A stretch of 5,087 bases of DNA, from NCBI GenBank assembly GCA_007133145.1, contig SLNF01000091.1:1-5087 (forward strand), in the 5' to 3' direction. Shown piece after piece: positions 4,666 through 5,087 of this stretch. A program made the translations under genes and the position numbers. The notes beneath the pieces were generated by a model. It was given only the letters and a program-made list of their open reading frames with translations. It searched no databases and was not told the DNA's origin. How positions within the stretch are numbered: the stretch's first letter is position 1; every line of letters begins with the position of its first letter. Origin of the DNA: Nitriliruptorales bacterium. Its GTDB lineage: Bacteria; Actinomycetota; Nitriliruptoria; Euzebyales; Egibacteraceae.

Positions 4666-5087
4666 TCAGGCACCGTCTCGCGTCTGCCACCGGCCGAGGA
4701 GTCCGTCGAGTGGCCACAGCGCGAGCCACACGAGGATCGTCCATGCGCCGATGAGCAACGCGAGCCCGGCGCTGGCGAAGAACACCACGGGCGGCAGCAC
4801 CGCGCGCACAGCCTCGAAGCGGGCGACGCGGCCGCGCAGCGGGTGACGCAGCAGCCCCCGCCGGTGGGCATGCCAGAGCATCACCCCTTCGACGGTCCAC
4901 CCGAAGCCCAGGACCATCGCGTAGAGCGTGAGGGCGAGCGGCTCCCCGTCACCGGCCCCGAGGAGACTCTGCACGAAGGGCACGAGCGCCACGAGCCCGA
5001 GATAGGGGATCGTCAGCCCGAGCAGGGTCGTGTCGAAGGCCTGGAGTCGGCGGACGAGCGCGTGGTGGGACTGGAAGAACGTCCCGA
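4666..5087 (-). CDS. TMEM175-family (DUF1211) membrane protein, 5' end cut by window edge
   Basis: The C-terminal 139 residues of a membrane protein; the frame stays open to the right edge, so the GTG at 4992 is internal and not the start. The visible part begins TFFQSHHALVRRLQAFDTT, then hydrophobic LLGLTIPYLGLVALVPFVQS. The pattern HH-x-L-x-R-x-L-x-x-x-D followed by a helix ending in V-P-F is the hallmark of TMEM175-family proteins, where it spans the loop and helix of the second half of the six-TM unit. Further membrane segments are at about visible residues 49-70 and 93-127 (probably two helices), then a short polar tail. From family knowledge, prokaryotic members are tetrameric potassium-permeable channels with a filter in TM1, which lies outside this window, so channel function cannot be checked here. 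The recognition rests on motif memory rather than a search. Confidence 0.75.
   Translation of the reverse strand, partial: GTFFQSHHALVRRLQAFDTTLLGLTIPYLGLVALVPFVQSLLGAGDGEPLALTLYAMVLGFGWTVEGVMLWHAHRRGLLRHPLRGRVARFEAVRAVLPPVVFFASAGLALLIGAWTILVWLALWPLDGLLGRWQTRDGA

Noticed and set aside
4666..4992. A complete 108-residue membrane protein starting at GTG 4992
   Set aside because: The frame is open to the right edge, and the upstream residues (QSHHALVRRLQAFDTT) carry the family pattern, so this GTG is internal to a longer gene.

Overview
The window is very GC-rich with strongly GC-biased third codon positions, Shine-Dalgarno-led genes, GTG starts and 4-nt stop/start overlaps. This suggests a high-GC actinobacterium, possibly a deep-branching one; that placement is inferred from composition and gene types, because there is no rRNA or marker gene here.

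Layout, left to right. (1) 1-483, minus: the N-terminal 161 residues of an ABC-2-type exporter ATPase, cut by the left edge. (2) 484-760: a divergent intergenic region with no convincing gene. (3) 761-1423, plus: a GNAT-family N-acetyltransferase. (4) 3350 down to 1460, minus: a compact three-gene operon of small membrane proteins, called here C (2658-3350), B (2449-2661) and A (1460-2401). C and A each join membrane hairpins to a glycine-punctuated beta-repeat domain of the LiaF / 'toast-rack' / DUF4097 type; B is a single membrane hairpin. (5) 3351-3524: a divergent intergenic region with three small inverted repeats. (6) 3525-4658, plus: a membrane-anchored alpha/beta hydrolase. (7) 4666-5087, minus: the C-terminal part of a TMEM175-family (DUF1211) potassium-channel-like protein, cut by the right edge.

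The most unusual signal is the junction between B and A. C and B overlap by ATGA. B and A are separated by a 17-bp tandem repeat in which every unit contains a GTGA stop/start overlap. On the minus strand this gives B-stop, then three six-codon micro-ORFs (MSGVRR, MSGVRR, MNGVRR), then gene A, each stop overlapping the next start by 4 nt. Because each unit is self-contained, copy-number change would not shift gene A out of frame. This looks like a translational-coupling relay, or a duplication of the junction that selection tolerates for that reason.

The operon resembles an envelope-stress sensing module (the LiaF/Psp world) but has no histidine kinase, response regulator or PspC domain in view. 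Its hairpins look like copies of one module (two in A, one in B, one in C), so the operon probably grew by duplication. The membrane-anchored hydrolase is divergent from it and may share control through the 174-bp intergenic region, but a functional link is only inferred.
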